DNA of 64,000 nucleotides from NCBI RefSeq assembly GCF_001625305.1, contig NW_017803157.1, positions 3,189,677 to 3,253,676 of the forward strand. The letters run 5' to 3'. The position numbers and the translations under genes were made by a program. Source of the stretch: Branchiostoma belcheri (lineage: Eukaryota > Chordata > Leptocardii > Amphioxiformes > Branchiostomatidae). This document shows, piece after piece, positions 12,451 through 24,854 of this stretch (positions are counted from its first letter, which is position 1; the number at the start of each line of letters is the position of its first letter). The notes beneath the pieces are model-generated. The model was given only the letters and a program-made list of their open reading frames with translations, did no database searches and was not told where the DNA came from.

Positions 12451-13110
12451 AGTGTGTGGGCGCAGGGCAACTTCCTTCTGGAAACCAGGATGAATGTCTA
12501 GCCATTGCTTCAAGGCAGGACGGAAATTTGTTTCATCTGTTAACACATGTGCCTCTTCGTTGACCGCAATTTTGAGTGAAAAAATGGGAAACAGAATAAG
12601 CTTCAACATAGTGTGTGTGGGCGCAAAGCAACTTCCTTATGAAAACCAGGATGAATGTACAGCCATTGCTTCAAGGCAGAACGGAAATTCGCTTCATCAG
12701 TTAACACATGACTCTTTGTGCCTTTTCTTCGTTGACCGCAATTTTGAGTGAGAAATGGGAAACAGAATAAGCTTGAACACATTGTGTGGGCGCAAAGCAA
12801 CTTCCTTCTGGAAACCAGCATGTATCTGCAGCCATTGCTTCAAGGCAGGACGGAAATTTGCTTCATCAGTTAACACATGACTCTTTGTGCCAGTTCTTCG
12901 TTGACCGCAATTTTGAGTGAGAAATGGTATATTCCCGTGAATACTGATCCAGTGTGTGTGGGCGCATGGCAACTTTCTCCTGAAAACCAGGATAAATCTC
13001 CTTCAAGACAGCACGGAAATTTGCTTCATCAGTTAACACATGACTCTTTGTGCCTTTTTCTTCGTTGACCGCAATTTTGAGTGAGAAATGGGAAACAGAA
13101 TAAGCTTGAA
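12451..13110. repeat. Tandem repeat, about 165 bp x 4, with a conserved minus-strand frame
   Basis: Units begin GTGTGTGGGCGCA near 12452, 12612, 12783 and 12952. On the minus strand every unit stays open across HVLTDEANFR..LK then PGFQKEVALRPH. The segment before it (SLKIAVNEE) is in frame only in units 1 and 4, because of an A-run length change. No splice context or start is clear, and the protein is not recognised. Confidence 0.85.
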
Positions 13111-13384
13111 CATCCTGAGACGACCAGTAAATCAGCCAGAAACGAGCGGCTCGATGGAAAATTGATGACCGAGGAACGCGGAGACGTTTCAGCGGGAACT
13201 CATTTTCCCCGACCAAATGTCTATTAGGAGTCCCCTGGCTGCAATGAAATGCGTTATTTATCGCCTCTGGTGGAGAGAAGATGGTAGTTTGACGTGCGTT
13301 CTGTGGACAAGCGCGGAAGATATACAGTGAGTTCGTGATGTTCGGGTATATAGCCTTGTCAGGAAGTGCCGAGAAGGTTTGTAT

Positions 13385-13795
13385 GAGATAAGTGAAATTG
13401 ATACACTCACCGCAACACAGGCAGAAGCTAACTGTGGAAAACTGCCACCGTGCATTCGTCAACCAAGATAGCTTAGAAGGATGGAATCTAGTTTCCGTAT
13501 TGTTGTTGTGAGTTGTGTTTTCAAATGAAATGTGAAATTGATACACTCACCGCAACACAGTCAGAAGCTAACTGCGGAGAACTGCCACTGCGTATTCGTC
13601 ATGTAAGATAGCTTGGACGGATGGAAGCTAGTTTCTACATTGCTGTTGTAAGTTGTGTTTTCAAATGAGATAATCAACACAGTCAATGGCTAACTGCGGA
13701 AAACTGCCATCGCGTATTCGTCATCCAAGAGCTTCTATTAGAAAGATGGAAGCTAGTTTCCGTATTGCTGTAGTGAGTTGTGTGTTCAACTGTTC
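13385..13795. repeat. Tandem repeat, about 140 bp x 3
   Basis: CACTCACCGCAACACAG, AGAAGCTAACTG, GGAAAACTGCCA and GTGAGTTGTGTTTTCAA recur in three units. Confidence 0.85.
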
Positions 13796-14579
13796 CTTTA
13801 TCGCTGTAATACTAGTATCTTCCTTGTGAATGCTTCCCAAATGGGTACAACATTAATATTGTCTAAGGTAAACAAACATCTGTCTTCACAGTTCCCTAAC
13901 GTAATTCCAATTGACTTGTAAGTGGTTCATATGAGCCTTATATTGAGGTGAACATTGAAGTAAATAAAAAATTAACATGTGAAGAGATCTTGAGGCAAGA
14001 TTTACTTCTACCAACACAGATAAACTTTCAAGATGACTTGTATGAAGAGGAATTCATGTACGTCCATACTTCCATACTTTAGAAATCGGTGCTCCAATAC
14101 CTTCTGGTAATAGACCCAATTGCTCCTGTGGTCCCTACTGACAATGGTAAAAATGACCTAATTGTGTTGTAGAAGAAAATACGCAAGACACGGACCAGCG
14201 AAAACTATTTTCACGGAGGGTTTTCTCCATTTCTTGGCCTCAACGAACCGTGAAATTGTCCAGCGAACATTTCCATTGAACTCAACAAAACGCATGTGAT
14301 AGCTGTTAAAGGTGGAGGTCTATTGTTGTTCATCTTCCAGGCAGATTCCATTTCTTTAATAGATGAATGTTTGTGTTCTAGGGAATGAGAAAAACAGGGT
14401 AATATGAAGTTTTTGGACTGTTCAGTCAACACGAAACTACAATTCAACTTACTCCACTCAACTCACTACAGTTGAACAAAGACCAGCAAATTGACAAGAA
14501 ATCCAACTTTGCTGCCCTGAAATTGCATTGACTGCATTCAACGTTGTGCAAGTATCCCCAAAGTAGCGTTCGAAGATAC

Positions 14580-15760
14580 GTTGATAAAGATTAGACATCT
14601 AGGTAAACATACACGTATATAGGGAATTCAAACTCTAATACTGGATAATCTCCGTAGTTTATCCAGCAGTAGATTAAGTAGAGTTTAAATTTTCTATGAG
14701 TAACTTTCGAAAATACTTTGGTTAAGATTAAACATCCAGATAAACAATACTCATAGGAAATTTAATTGAGGAAATTACCTTACTAAATTCAAACTCTAAA
14801 ACTGGAAAATCTCCGTATTTTATCTTGTAGTAAAATTTTAACTTTCTATGAGTAACTTTCGAAGATACGTTAGTGTAGATCCTTCGTTGACGAAGATGAC
14901 TATAGATTAGGTTTTGAGTAAACAATACTCATATATGGGAAATCAAACATATTTCATCATCAGCAGCAGCATCATGCCTCCGGATTATACTAATCCGGTG
15001 AGGTACACTTTATAAAGTTACTCCAGTATGTCCTATCTCTCATAGCGGACACTAATGCAGACCCTGCGAGACCAGTGTCTCTCTCTAGCATGGACAAAAG
15101 TGTAGTACATATTTCATATGAAACGCATTTTATCTAGCAGTAGAGTTTGAATCTATAAATAACTTTCGAAGACTTCCGTCTTAACCTGTGGTTTTGTCTG
15201 TCTTCAGGACGCCCTAGTGGAGCCAAGGACGCCCTAGTAGGTTTTAATTGCCTATGAGTATGGTTTAATCTTAAAAGATTAAACCATGCTCATAGGCAAT
15301 TTAACTGAGAAATTTACTTCAATAAATTCAAACTCTAAAACTGGAAAATCTCCATATTTTATCCAGCAGTAGAATTTGAAGTTCCTATAAGTAACTTTCG
15401 AAAATACTTTGGCTAAGATTAAACATCTTGGTAAACAATACTCATAGGAATGTATTCCGTGAACAAGGTTGATGGAGTCAACCGAAAATTTGGGATAAGT
15501 CTCATTTCTGTAGTCTAAGTGTTGGAAGTTAAAGCTCAGTCTTAATTTCATAATGACTTGTACCAGCACAGATGAATTTTCATGCTAAATACTTATAGGA
15601 AATTCAAACTCTGAAACTGGATAATCTCCGTATTTTATCCAGTAGCAGAGTTTGAATCTTCTACGAGTAACTTTCGAAGACTTCCGTCTTAAGCTGTGGT
15701 TTTGTCTGTCTTTAAGACGCCCTAGTGGAGCCAAGTTTCATCAGACAAGAACTTGATGTA
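14580..15760. repeat. Degenerate clustered repeats
   Basis: GAGTAACTTTCGAAGATACG, TTCAAACTCTAAAACTGGAA and ATCTCCGTATTTTATCCAGC recur many times. GACTTCCGTCTTAA plus AAGACGCCCTAGTGGAGCCA occurs at about 15172 and 15680. A related copy is at 34130-34380. No coding signal. Confidence 0.75.
15245..15304. repeat. Hairpin with about 28-bp arms
   Basis: ATTGCCTATGAGTATGGTTT and AATCTTAAAAGATT, then AAACCATGCTCATAGGCAAT. It is inside the dispersed repeat region 14580-15760. Confidence 0.85.
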
Positions 15761-15910
15761 GCTTTGGTCGATAAGGTACACGCCAGCAATTTAGATGAAA
15801 TAAATTGGTTCTAGTCCATTGACCGTTGATAGGCACGCCTGGGACGAAGTGCGCTGCCAGATTGGGAAGATCGTGGTAGATAGCAGCGCTCCGCTCGTCG
15901 TCGTCTCATT

Positions 15911-16433
15911 TGGCCACAGTAAGTATATTTTATGGATGGCATCCTCTACAGACTCCTAATCTAATGCGATAGGGTTAAGAAAAAAAACAAGGCGGGCAAA
16001 AAAAGATTCCCATATTTTCAAACTTTGACATCATCAACCTTAGTAAACAAGAAATGATACCTATATTGTGCTATGTTTACTGCCAACTACTAGTATTGCA
16101 CATCCACTTCTCACTCCAACAACTTTGAAAAATAAAAGTTTTCAATCATTGTAAAAATTGTTTGGATTCAGTGGGAACATCACAGCCACCATCACATATG
16201 AATAGAATAAAACACATTATTTATCAAAGTAAAAGAGAAAACAGTAAATCTGAGCCTTGTCCTGTGTCCTCTCTTCATATCCATCTGTCATCAATGTTCC
16301 AGCATGGAAACAGGTCTTTTTCGGCATGGTGACCACTGTCAGAAGGTAACAAAATTTCTTTTTTTTTTCCAAAATCAGGCAAAAATTAATGAGCGCGCTG
16401 ATGTCATCCATAAAACTTACTTGCTGTGGCCTT
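15911..16433. mobile_element. MITE-A copy 3
   Basis: TGGCCACAGTAAGTATATTT ... CTTACTTGCTGTGGCCTTA. It is the longest copy (about 523 bp). The interior carries the family block GACCACTGTCAGAAGGTAAC. Confidence 0.82.
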
Positions 16434-16699
16434 ATTTCCCGAGAGGGAAGTCGTCTGATTCACATCGATGAGCTTTCTAATGTTCCTCCTCAGTCTGTCC
16501 TCATATTGCTTATCAGAAATTGGCAGAATCACTCCGGGAGGAATCTTCAAAATCTGAGTAAGCTTCAAGCCTGCTCTGTCCGGGTGAATAAGGATTATTG
16601 CATTGCGTTGTGCTGTATTAACTGTCAGGGCTGATTGGGCCTCCTCCCAGAGAGCTTGTGGTCATTCACCTCTAACTCAAGAAAACCATTGTCTGTATT

Positions 16700-16935
16700 A
16701 GTATAGCTGGTATAACCGCCCTTCGGCGTAACACACCAGCTTCCCAGGCACGCGGCGCGGCGGCAGCTGGCTACATTACACCGAACGACTTGTTACACTC
16801 ACTCCTTGCACATTCAATTGCATGAGTTGTTTAAAGCTTTCGAGTGATGATGCCCCAACTGTGCTTGGTGGCAACGAGTTCCAGTCTACAATAGTTCTGG
16901 GGAAATACGAGTTTTTTTAATACCTCAATTGTCAT
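16700..16935 (-). mobile_element. LINE 3' end, family L
   Basis: Minus-strand copy with the same GCGGTTATACCAGC, CCGCCGCGCCGCGTGCC and TTGCCACCAAGCACAGTTGG blocks, entering the (I)VEW/DWNSLP-coding stretch. Confidence 0.75.
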
Positions 16936-17078
16936 TCCCAGAACTAGCAATAGGAGATCAGGGCTCTTTAAAAGTATTAGAATCAGTCCAATAAGAGCTT
17001 AGAATTCTCTGTTACTATGGAAACCAGTCATCACAGCCTCCGACACTGTGGTAACACAAAGTTCTCCCAGTCTTGCAA

Positions 17079-17340
17079 TAATGAATGAATGAAAGACCTT
17101 TATTGTACGTTTGTGCTCTAAGAAGCTAAGTACAGGTCATGGGTAAACAGGGAAAGGAATACAACAATGACACTTACATACTATATATACTAATTTAATT
17201 GTTCCAAGCTTAAAGGGGCCTGACCAGTGGAAGAGCTGCTAGAGGGGTGACATAGAAGACACTTTTGTTGTTGGATTACATTATGCAGCAAGTGGTAGTG
17301 CAGAGTTAAAGGGGGCTGGTCACCAATGGATACTGCTTGC
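17079..17340 (-). mobile_element. LINE 3' end with (CATT)n tail
   Basis: AATGAATGAATGAAAGACCTTTATT, read on the minus strand, is an AATAAAG-plus-CATT tail, like the tail of the RT element at 45287. The body is not recognised. Confidence 0.45.
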
Positions 17341-17361
17341 CACCGTATGATCTGCTTGGAG

Positions 17362-17580
17362 ATTAGTATAACACATAACACATCAGCCTCGCAGGCACGC
17401 GGCGCGGCGGCAGCTAGCTATATTATACCGAACGACCTGTTACACCTCAACTGTACTTGGTTTCAACGAGTTCCACTCTACGATAGTTCTTGGAAAATAC
17501 GAGTTTTTGAACACGTAAATTCTTGGTTGATAACTCTGATATTTGAAGGCATGACTGTTTCTTATACAGGAGCATAAAGA
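17362..17580 (-). mobile_element. LINE 3' end, family L
   Basis: Minus-strand copy with the CCGCCGCGCCGCGTGCCTGC block and the FSKTIVEWNSL-like coding end (TCCACTCTACGATAGTTCTT). It extends to the TATACAGGAGCATA region. Confidence 0.7.
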
Positions 17581-17799
17581 GATAAATTACTCCCCAAGGA
17601 CGTACCGACGAGGCGGCCAAGACAGCCCGGTGCCAGCATTGATGGATGGATCAAATAAATTCTTCGGGCCATCCATGATTAGCCATATTTCGGGGGCGCA
17701 TATGACATGTAATGTGTATTCATAATTCTTCAGACATTTATCTGTGCATCTGCTATGGATGGTAGATAGGGAGGGTGAAATTAGCTGGAACGGGCTTCT

Positions 17800-19150
17800 T
17801 TCTGTGACGTTGATTTTCCGTATTAAAGGCGCCCAAGGCAGTAAAACTGAATTTTCAAAATCATTGGTCAATTTAAAACGTACTCCGTTAATCAACCCTA
17901 TCCCGTACAACACTGATATCTGTAAGGCAAACATGCGATGTCACTGATGGAAAACGGCCAAACGGTAACCAGTTGAATGATAGCTTGAAGATGTGCGAAG
18001 AAAATTCCTCAATCGTACAAATGAGTATGAGTATGCCTAATGCCACTCACCCAACAGCCTTCATTGCACAATCAGTTCTATTAATTCTTGCAAAATAAAC
18101 TATAAGTACAAAATCACAGACAAAGCCACCCCTACCTACATTGTGATGTATCAGTATAGAGTGATTCACACGGAAAATCCAAGCATTTAACTCTCTTCCC
18201 TCGCCAATGTATACGTCAAATGTAACTAGTCTACACATTTTTGTCATAGCACAATCAGTTCTATTCTTACGGAATAAACTATAAGTATACAGAATTATAA
18301 ACAAGGTCATCCCTACCTAAATTGTGATGTATCAGCATAGAGTGATCCACACGGAAAATCCGATCATTTAACTCTCTTCCCTCACCCGGTACAATGTACA
18401 CGACAAATGTAAATAGTCTACACATTTGCCATAGCGTAACGCCAGTCCATGGCACAATCAGTTCTATTCTTGCAAAATAAACTATAAGTACAAAATCCCA
18501 GACAAGGCCACACTACCTAAATTGTGACGTATCAGCAAAGAGCGATCCGCACAGAAAATCCAAGCATTTAACTCTCTTCCCTCACCCGGTTCAATGTATC
18601 AGCGAACGTAAATAGTCTACACATTTGCCATATGTAGCGTAACGCCAGTCCATGGCACAATCAGTTCTATTAATTCTTGCAAAATAAACTATAAGTACAA
18701 AATCACAGACAAGGCCATCCTACCTAAATTGTGACGTATCAGCAAAGAGCGATCCGCCGCCAAACGGTAACCAGTTGAATGAACGACGTGATAGCCTGAA
18801 GATGAGCCAGAAGAATATACCTCAACCGTACGTATAGTGTAGCAATCCCTACTCCAGACGCGCTGAACCGGAGAATGCGCTGTTTCCGTCAGGTTACCCT
18901 GGTGGTGCACCGCGGACTGGGTGGGCGCCATCATTACGTCATCGTCTCCATGGTAACCAGCATCCCGACACTCTGAAGAGGAGATCCGAAGTTAACGGCA
19001 CCCAAAGCGATTTTTCAGGGCAGAGAACTGGATTTTCAAAGTCAGTTTTCTGGTCATTTTTTAATAAAATGTAGTAGGTTGAAGCAACCCTAACCCATAG
19101 CACACTGATATCTGTGAGGCAAAAATGCGATGTCGCTGGTGTAAAAGGGC
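17800..19150. repeat. Compound repeat: 4-unit array of about 190-200 bp with flanking duplicate blocks
   Basis: Units with CACAATCAGTTCTATT, AAAATAAACTATAAGTACAA and AACTCTCTTCCCTC lie at about 18067-18760. The block CACTGATATCTGTAAGGCAA (17910) recurs at 19105, and CAAACGGTAACCAGTTGAAT (17953) recurs at 18763, so the flanks are duplicated too. Confidence 0.78.
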
Positions 19151-19746
19151 TCCTTTTTTCCCACCGTGGGCTGTTCCTAGCTACTTATTGGTGGTACCAG
19201 AAACCAATGGGAGTCCTAGCGTACATGTAGCTTGTTTGAGAGCTATTTAAAACAATTCAACCATGGAATGATGACGATAATGTCAACAAATGTCAAATAT
19301 CATACTGATTATAATATCATAAAGATAGAGAAATTTCAGATATCATAAAGATAGAGAAATTTTAGATCATTAAGTTAAAATTGTTGGTATTTGAACTAAG
19401 GCCAAAGAACAATAATCGTTCTTATACACGATCGGGGCAGAGGGGAAAGACTTGCCTCTTCTGGACATATCGATCCTGTGTCCCTCTTCAAAGCTATTTG
19501 ATTAACGAGCAGAATTAACTCATGCATACTGAACACGGGTTTTAGCATTAAGCTTGTTAAAAGGATAATAGATAGAGAGATGTATTATTGAGACCGGCGT
19601 TCTGGACCCGAGCAATGGACCGTTAAATCAGAGGGAACATGTCTCCTGTCATGAAATATGCACAACGCAGGCATGGTTCTGACTGTTATGGATTACGACT
19701 TAGCAAGTGTCTTTTAATTAAAGCTGAATTATGTAACACAGCACAG

Positions 19747-19853
19747 TAAGTAAGTGAGTGAGTGAGTGAGTGAGTGAGTGAGTGAGTGAGTGAGTGAGTG
19801 AGTGAGTGAGTGAGTGAGTGAGTGAGTGAGTGAGTGAGTGAGTGAGTGAGTGA
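19747..19853. repeat. (GTGA)n microsatellite
   Basis: About 26 nearly perfect GTGA/AGTG repeats ending in GAGCGAGCGAGC. The open frames across it are a by-product. Confidence 0.97.
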
Positions 19854-19944
19854 GCGAGCGAGCCATGTTTGTTTACCATTCTGGTATTTTGTGGTGGTAC
19901 CACAAATTAATTGCGCCACGTGTGGTTGTTTTAGCGCCAACCAT

Positions 19945-20024
19945 GATTATTTCTTCTCCTCTCGCGTTAAATTTGGTGTGCACAGAGGATACCATCCATA
20001 AAATGCGCTTGCCTTGTGGCCCAA
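19945..20024. mobile_element. MITE-A right-end fragment
   Basis: GGATACCATCCATAAAATGC then GCTTGCCTTGTGGCCC matches one TIR. A second solo end, AAATGCACTTGCCTTGTGGC, is at 20279-20302; each is followed by the same ATTCATTCTGAAGTACTTTG, so this is a local duplication. Confidence 0.6.
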
Positions 20025-20639
20025 TAGTAGAACGCATTCATTCTGAAGTACTTTGAAGAGTGAGTAACACAACCCTCTTCGTTTGATGCTGGACACCGTG
20101 TTCAGCACCAAGGACAGTAACAATGCGTGAGTCTCAATGCGTTACAGCATTTTAAAAACACATGTAGTTTATTTTCGTGTCATTTTTTTCTATTACATAG
20201 TACTGATAGAAATATTCTTTTTAATTATATTGTAAGAAAGTTTCCTCAATTTGAATAAAGACTAGTACTAGTACAAGTAAAATGCACTTGCCTTGTGGCC
20301 TAATATGTACTACGCATTCATTCTGAAGTACTTTGAAGAGTGAATAGCGCCCTTTCGCCGACACAACCCTCTTCATTTGTAGTGCGAGTCACAATCCCCC
20401 CACCGACATCTCCATTGAACCTCCATGATGAGGCGTTATTAGGGTTCCAAAGGGTCATCGGACATTAATACAGCCACACCAATACGCGGGGAGGGCGGTC
20501 GATACGGGCGGACGCTTCCTGAAGAATCGCTTGACAGCAGTGAAAATTGGCAATCAGAGGGAGGAAGGGTGGCGGAAGGGGAATATATCAGCAGGAAAAC
20601 CACGATTGTCTGGCTTGTGGCTTCCTGGGAGTTTTGACC

Positions 20640-20870
20640 ATTGTAAAATGCCGTCAAAATACGCGGCTGGCTTACACCAGACTGAGCTCTATACAAGAAT
20701 AAGCCCATAAAAGAACAAGAAACAGTCATGCCGTCAAGAATTGAGGTGTTCAAAAACTCGTATTTTTTAAGAACTATCGTAGACTGGAACTCGTTGCCGC
20801 CAAGCACAGTTGGGGCATCATCACTAGAAATCTTTAAACAACTCCTGCAATCAAATGTACAATGATTTAC
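20640..20870 (+). mobile_element. LINE 3' end, family L, lacking the 3' tail
   Basis: It contains AACAAGAAACAGTCATGCC, ATTGAGGTGTTCAAAAACTC, GAACTATCGTAGACTGGAAC and CAAGCACAGTTGGGGCATCA, but the usual GCCGCCGCGCC and CAGATACAGA tail is absent. Confidence 0.7.
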
Positions 20871-20899
20871 TCTTGATAATAGTCGAAATTGTAATTTCT

Positions 20900-23800
20900 T
20901 TTGACACTAAGTAATCTAAAGTAGGAGGAACTTATACAGAATGTTCGATTTTAATCTGGAATATTTTCTTGTCATATAATATTTTCTGACAGTAATTCAA
21001 TTGACAGATCAATGGCGCCTCTTAATTCATTTTAAGCTTAGAAAAAATGACAGTTTGCGATGAGCCACAGTGCAATAACTCCCAATTTCTGACAAGCGCG
21101 TTGCTAACTTAATCGTTCACAGACTCATCTTTATAAAAATAAGTCATTATTAATGATATCTTTGGATAATACGATTCTCACAGCTACAACTTTTGTGCAT
21201 ATGGAATTATACAACAGATGCTAGGGTCATGTGTATTATAAAAGCATACTTTGAATAGTGACTGTGTGTCCCTACTATAATTGTTTGAACCATGCGAAGC
21301 TTAAATCGGTCTGCAGCCGCTGTTCATTGTTGTCATGAGGGAAAAGTTGGGATCAAAGACAAAATATATCAAAACAAGATAAAGTTAGCATCATTTCAAG
21401 TCCTATAAGTAAATCTATACACATACTTTACACATACATGGTATACAAAAACATACCATACATAAGAGTGAGATCTGGTATATTGTTCGTTCATTTTTAT
21501 CGTTTTTGATTTCTGTTACTTTAAGAGTCTCAGAGTTAGGCCGAAGCGTTTGTCAGGCGGTAGACTGATCCAGACGATTGGGTCCACCGTAGCCTAAACA
21601 GAATTGAATCCCGCACCAGGGTACTAGTACCTGTTTCGCCATTGATTAACACAGGTGGACAATTGATGATCAAAACAGTCGTTGTAGACACCGTAATTTC
21701 TCCTTGCTGTATCAGCAATTCGGATCAATTCCGGGGCGGCTCACCCCTGCAAATCAGAATGGTAATGGCCCGATTTCCTCACGGCCTTTGACCTGATCCT
21801 GACCCAGACGTGTCGACATATGTGCCTGACATCTGATTCCGTCCCATGAGGCATTGCAGGGTGAGCGGACGCCATTACGAACGCATTGACAGGAGATTTG
21901 GTCCGCCATATTTTACATTCAAGGTTATCTAGAGGTCATCTCGAATCCCCCAGGCAGCAAGGCTTTACTACAAGAAGCAACTTTAAGGATACTGATCTAT
22001 GCCATTGGCAATGACTCTTTAGGATGAGCTACCAGCAACGCATTTATGATGATATTCAGCAAAATGCAATTAAGCCTGGCGAAGTCTTCTATTTTCCCCT
22101 AGCTAAAAAACGTTATACCTTTAAAGATATGGGGAACGATGCAATCTACACATCGTTCTTCGGAGTGTTATGCCTAGAAGATAACTCTTGTAAAAAAACT
22201 ACCTGGAAAGTATTCTGAAGCCTTGCTTGATCTTGATGTCCTAAGAAAATTTAAGACGAATTTTATGAAATGCTTTAGAAAGAACGTTTTACTTCATAAG
22301 CTATTCACTTCAATGAAGAAAGACAAGGTTTATATTTTCCCATAGAAAGACGTTACGTTATATCCTTAAAGAGAGGAGCACAATGCAATCTATACATCGC
22401 TCTTCGGCTGAGAGTTACGCCTAGAAGAAATGTATGACAGAACGCCGCGCTACATCAGATCGGATATTTCTGCTGCAAGCCTCTCCGCGAGTACAACATT
22501 CGTCTCTGACATAGACCCGCATACTCGCTATCTGATATCACATGATATTGACAAACGAGCACTCAAAAGTTTCACCCGAGGCAAAATCAGTTACCATCAA
22601 AGGCGCTCAGGGTCGTCTATGAATAGGCGAGTGGAGGAACTTCAATGGAACATAACCCAAATCCTTGACCTATCAGCCATCGCCTAGTCAATGCGTGGAT
22701 GAATCAAATGGCTTTTCCCTTCTGCCGAACGTAGCTATTAGAACGCGTTCCACACGCGATTTGGTCATGATTACACATGCTAGCATACTTCTTTATGTAT
22801 CCAGGCCGTAACTATGCTAACAAGAAACATCATACCAGTGCCGAACGAACATCCCAACTCGCTGCACTTACCTCCATGAAAGACGAAGATAGTGTTTTGG
22901 GGAATAGTTACAATACTACGTCGAGTCTTTCTTCAGATCTTACAACTATATAAACCACTGTTATTCCGACATTTCTTAGTTGACCAAGGTTACTTTGCAG
23001 GAATTGAAAATCTATCTTCATGAAATCGTAATGGACAAACATTGATAAATCGTTTGATCACAATAAGCTAAATAGAGCACAGCGAAACCTCGTAATGAAC
23101 GATCGCAATTGCAAGGAAAAATGGGAACATTTAGGGTCTTCTTTGTCTAGATAACTGAAGGAAATATTATACCTCCCTGGGGTTTACTGATATAGATGAA
23201 CGTTTTTGTGTAAGGCTGTTTTTGTGGACAGGTACTGTACAATAACTACATGTAAGTCCGTGCGCGCGAACACAGACACATGCACGTTCATATCATAACT
23301 AAAAACTGAGAGTAAACTACATGAGAAGCTAGGAGATTTTTGCCATTTCAGGGCATTTTGAGGTGTTTCTTCATCTGTAATTGGCGGTGTCACACACGAT
23401 AAGGAATATCTGGCCACTTTGCAATGTATTCGGATCGTGTGTCACGTTAATTTGTCCTGACAGGTCCTTTACGTTTCTCCGTTTCTGCCTCAAGTGACGA
23501 ATATCAGGTGACGGTAACTTAGTACTGTAACACCGTGTTCAGCACTAAGGACAGTAACACCGTGTGTTGCGTAAACGTTTCAATGCGTTACTGCATTGTT
23601 AAACACATGTACATTGTAGTTTATTTTCATGGCATTTCTATTTTTGCATAGTAGTGATAGAAGTGTTAAGAAATGTTCCTCATTTTGCATTTAAATTAGT
23701 ATTGAAAAGTTCACATTCCTTATGCGTTTTGACCAGTCTATGTTATTACTATCATTATTATTACCAATGTTTGACTAAATTCAAGAGAAGGTTATTATTA

Positions 23801-24000
23801 ATATTATGCCTAGATCTTTTTACGTAGATTGTGAATAATCAACATTTGTAAAGTGGGCACCATGAGCAAAAATACTTTTTTAATTCATTTTGATGTTGAA
23901 CTTGTTATTGTATCACTAGACGGCCATAAGTTAATATGGATAACAAGTCTCAACATTTATTGCACCATAAGGAAATTAAAAACGCACGTCTCTGCGCAGC
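20900..24000. other. No convincing gene
   Basis: Apart from the 22.0-22.4 kb duplication, this holds mostly AT-rich unique sequence. CACCGTGTTCAGCAC(C/T)AAGGACAGTAAC occurs at 20096 and 23530, a dispersed repeat with GTTTATTTTCGTG/CATGGCATTT downstream. Confidence 0.5.
22024..22430 (+). other. 64-codon ORF and an adjacent diverged duplicate
   Basis: 22024-22218 is open: MSYQQRIYDDIQQNAIKPGE, then VFYFPLAKKRYTFKDMGNDA and so on. The block GATGCAATCTACACATCGTT / CTTCGG.. / TATGCCTAGAAGA is repeated about 245 bp downstream (22385-22430), preceded by TATATTTTCCCATAGAAAGACGTTACGTTATA, which parallels VFYFPL..KRYT. The second copy has stops. It may be a fragment of an unrecognised transposon ORF or a duplicated pseudogene. 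Confidence 0.35.
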
Positions 24001-24007
24001 TCAATGT

Positions 24008-24600
24008 CTTAATCTTTCCCGGGCCTGTCTAACTACCGATGCCGACAGTAGGGCGCCTTTATAACGACATTACAGCTGGCAGACTAATAAGGCGTGTTTC
24101 CGTGGCGTGTGTCATGCTGAGGGCTTCATTAGTCTGCCGTGGTTGACCTGTTGCAGACTGACGGAAGTCTTCACCAGACTCCATTGCAGGCTAAATAGGC
24201 TGAATAAAAAGTATCATGTTTACCTTCACATGTCTAGCGCTAGCATAACAAACTATACTCTGTTAATTATTACTCAAGCACATTCATATGGTGCCCGCCC
24301 AGCTTTGTCCTGCCACAAAATGCAACTCAATACCACAGGGTATCTGCTACAGCACCAGTTACCATGGCGACAGACGTCTGGTCCAGGTCATTGACCTGGT
24401 CACTGACCATCCTTTCCCGGCCTGTCTAACTAACGCTGCCGACGGCAGGGCGCCTTTGTAACGACATAACAGCTGGCAGACTAATTAAAGCGTGTTTTCG
24501 CGGTGTGTGTCATGCTGAGAGCTTCATCAGTCTGTCGTGGTTGACCTGTTGCCGACTGACGGAAGTCTACATCAGACTCCATTGTAGCCTGGTATCCAGC
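24008..24600. repeat. Duplicated segment (about 190 bp, two copies)
   Basis: Copy 1 (about 24008-24205) and copy 2 (about 24406-24600) share CGGGCCTGTCTAACTA, CAGCTGGCAGACTAAT and GTGTGTCATGCTGAG. MITE-B copy 2 lies between them. Confidence 0.75.
24216..24412 (+). mobile_element. MITE-B copy 2
   Basis: Starts ATGTTTACCTTCACATG; core CAGTTACCATGGCGACAGAC. The right TIR is missing. Confidence 0.72.
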
Positions 24601-24701
24601 CTTGTTAGCTTTAGTCCGCTACCCAAGATCCGCTCCCCGCTACCCAAGATCCGCGGGGCTTGGGTAACGGACTAAAGCTAACAAGGCTGGATACCAGGCT
24701 A
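24585..24701. mobile_element. MITE-E foldback with perfect 9-bp TSD, nested in MITE-D2
   Basis: TAGCCTGGTATCCAGCCTTG ... CAAGGCTGGATACCAGGCTA; arms about 45 bp. ACTCCATTG flanks it at 24576-24584 and 24702-24710. The paralogous unfilled sequence ACCAGACTCCATTGCAGGCT is at about 24176. Confidence 0.92.
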
Positions 24702-24838
24702 ACTCCATTGCAGGCTGAATAAATAGTTGCAATCGGCCTAAAAAGGGGATAGAATTGGCCAATGGAGTTAGCCGACCAGAAAAGGACCAATTTGCCTATC
24801 GTACAATCAGCCTGCAAAGGAGTCTGGTGGAGACTAGA
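24702..24838. mobile_element. MITE-D2 right part, interrupted by a foldback element
   Basis: Continues ACTCCATTGCAGGCTGAATA and ends GGAGTCTGGTGGAGACTA. Its left part lies before 24584, separated by the insertion at 24585-24701. Confidence 0.7.
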
Positions 24839-24854
24839 CACATTGCACTGTAGG

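Noticed and set aside
17587..17934. 115-codon minus-strand frame
   Set aside because: It lies in a non-coding repeat block that recurs at 18993-19150 without the frame being kept.
19686..19940. SLTH-repeat open frames
   Set aside because: Translation of a (GTGA)n microsatellite with no start or splice context.
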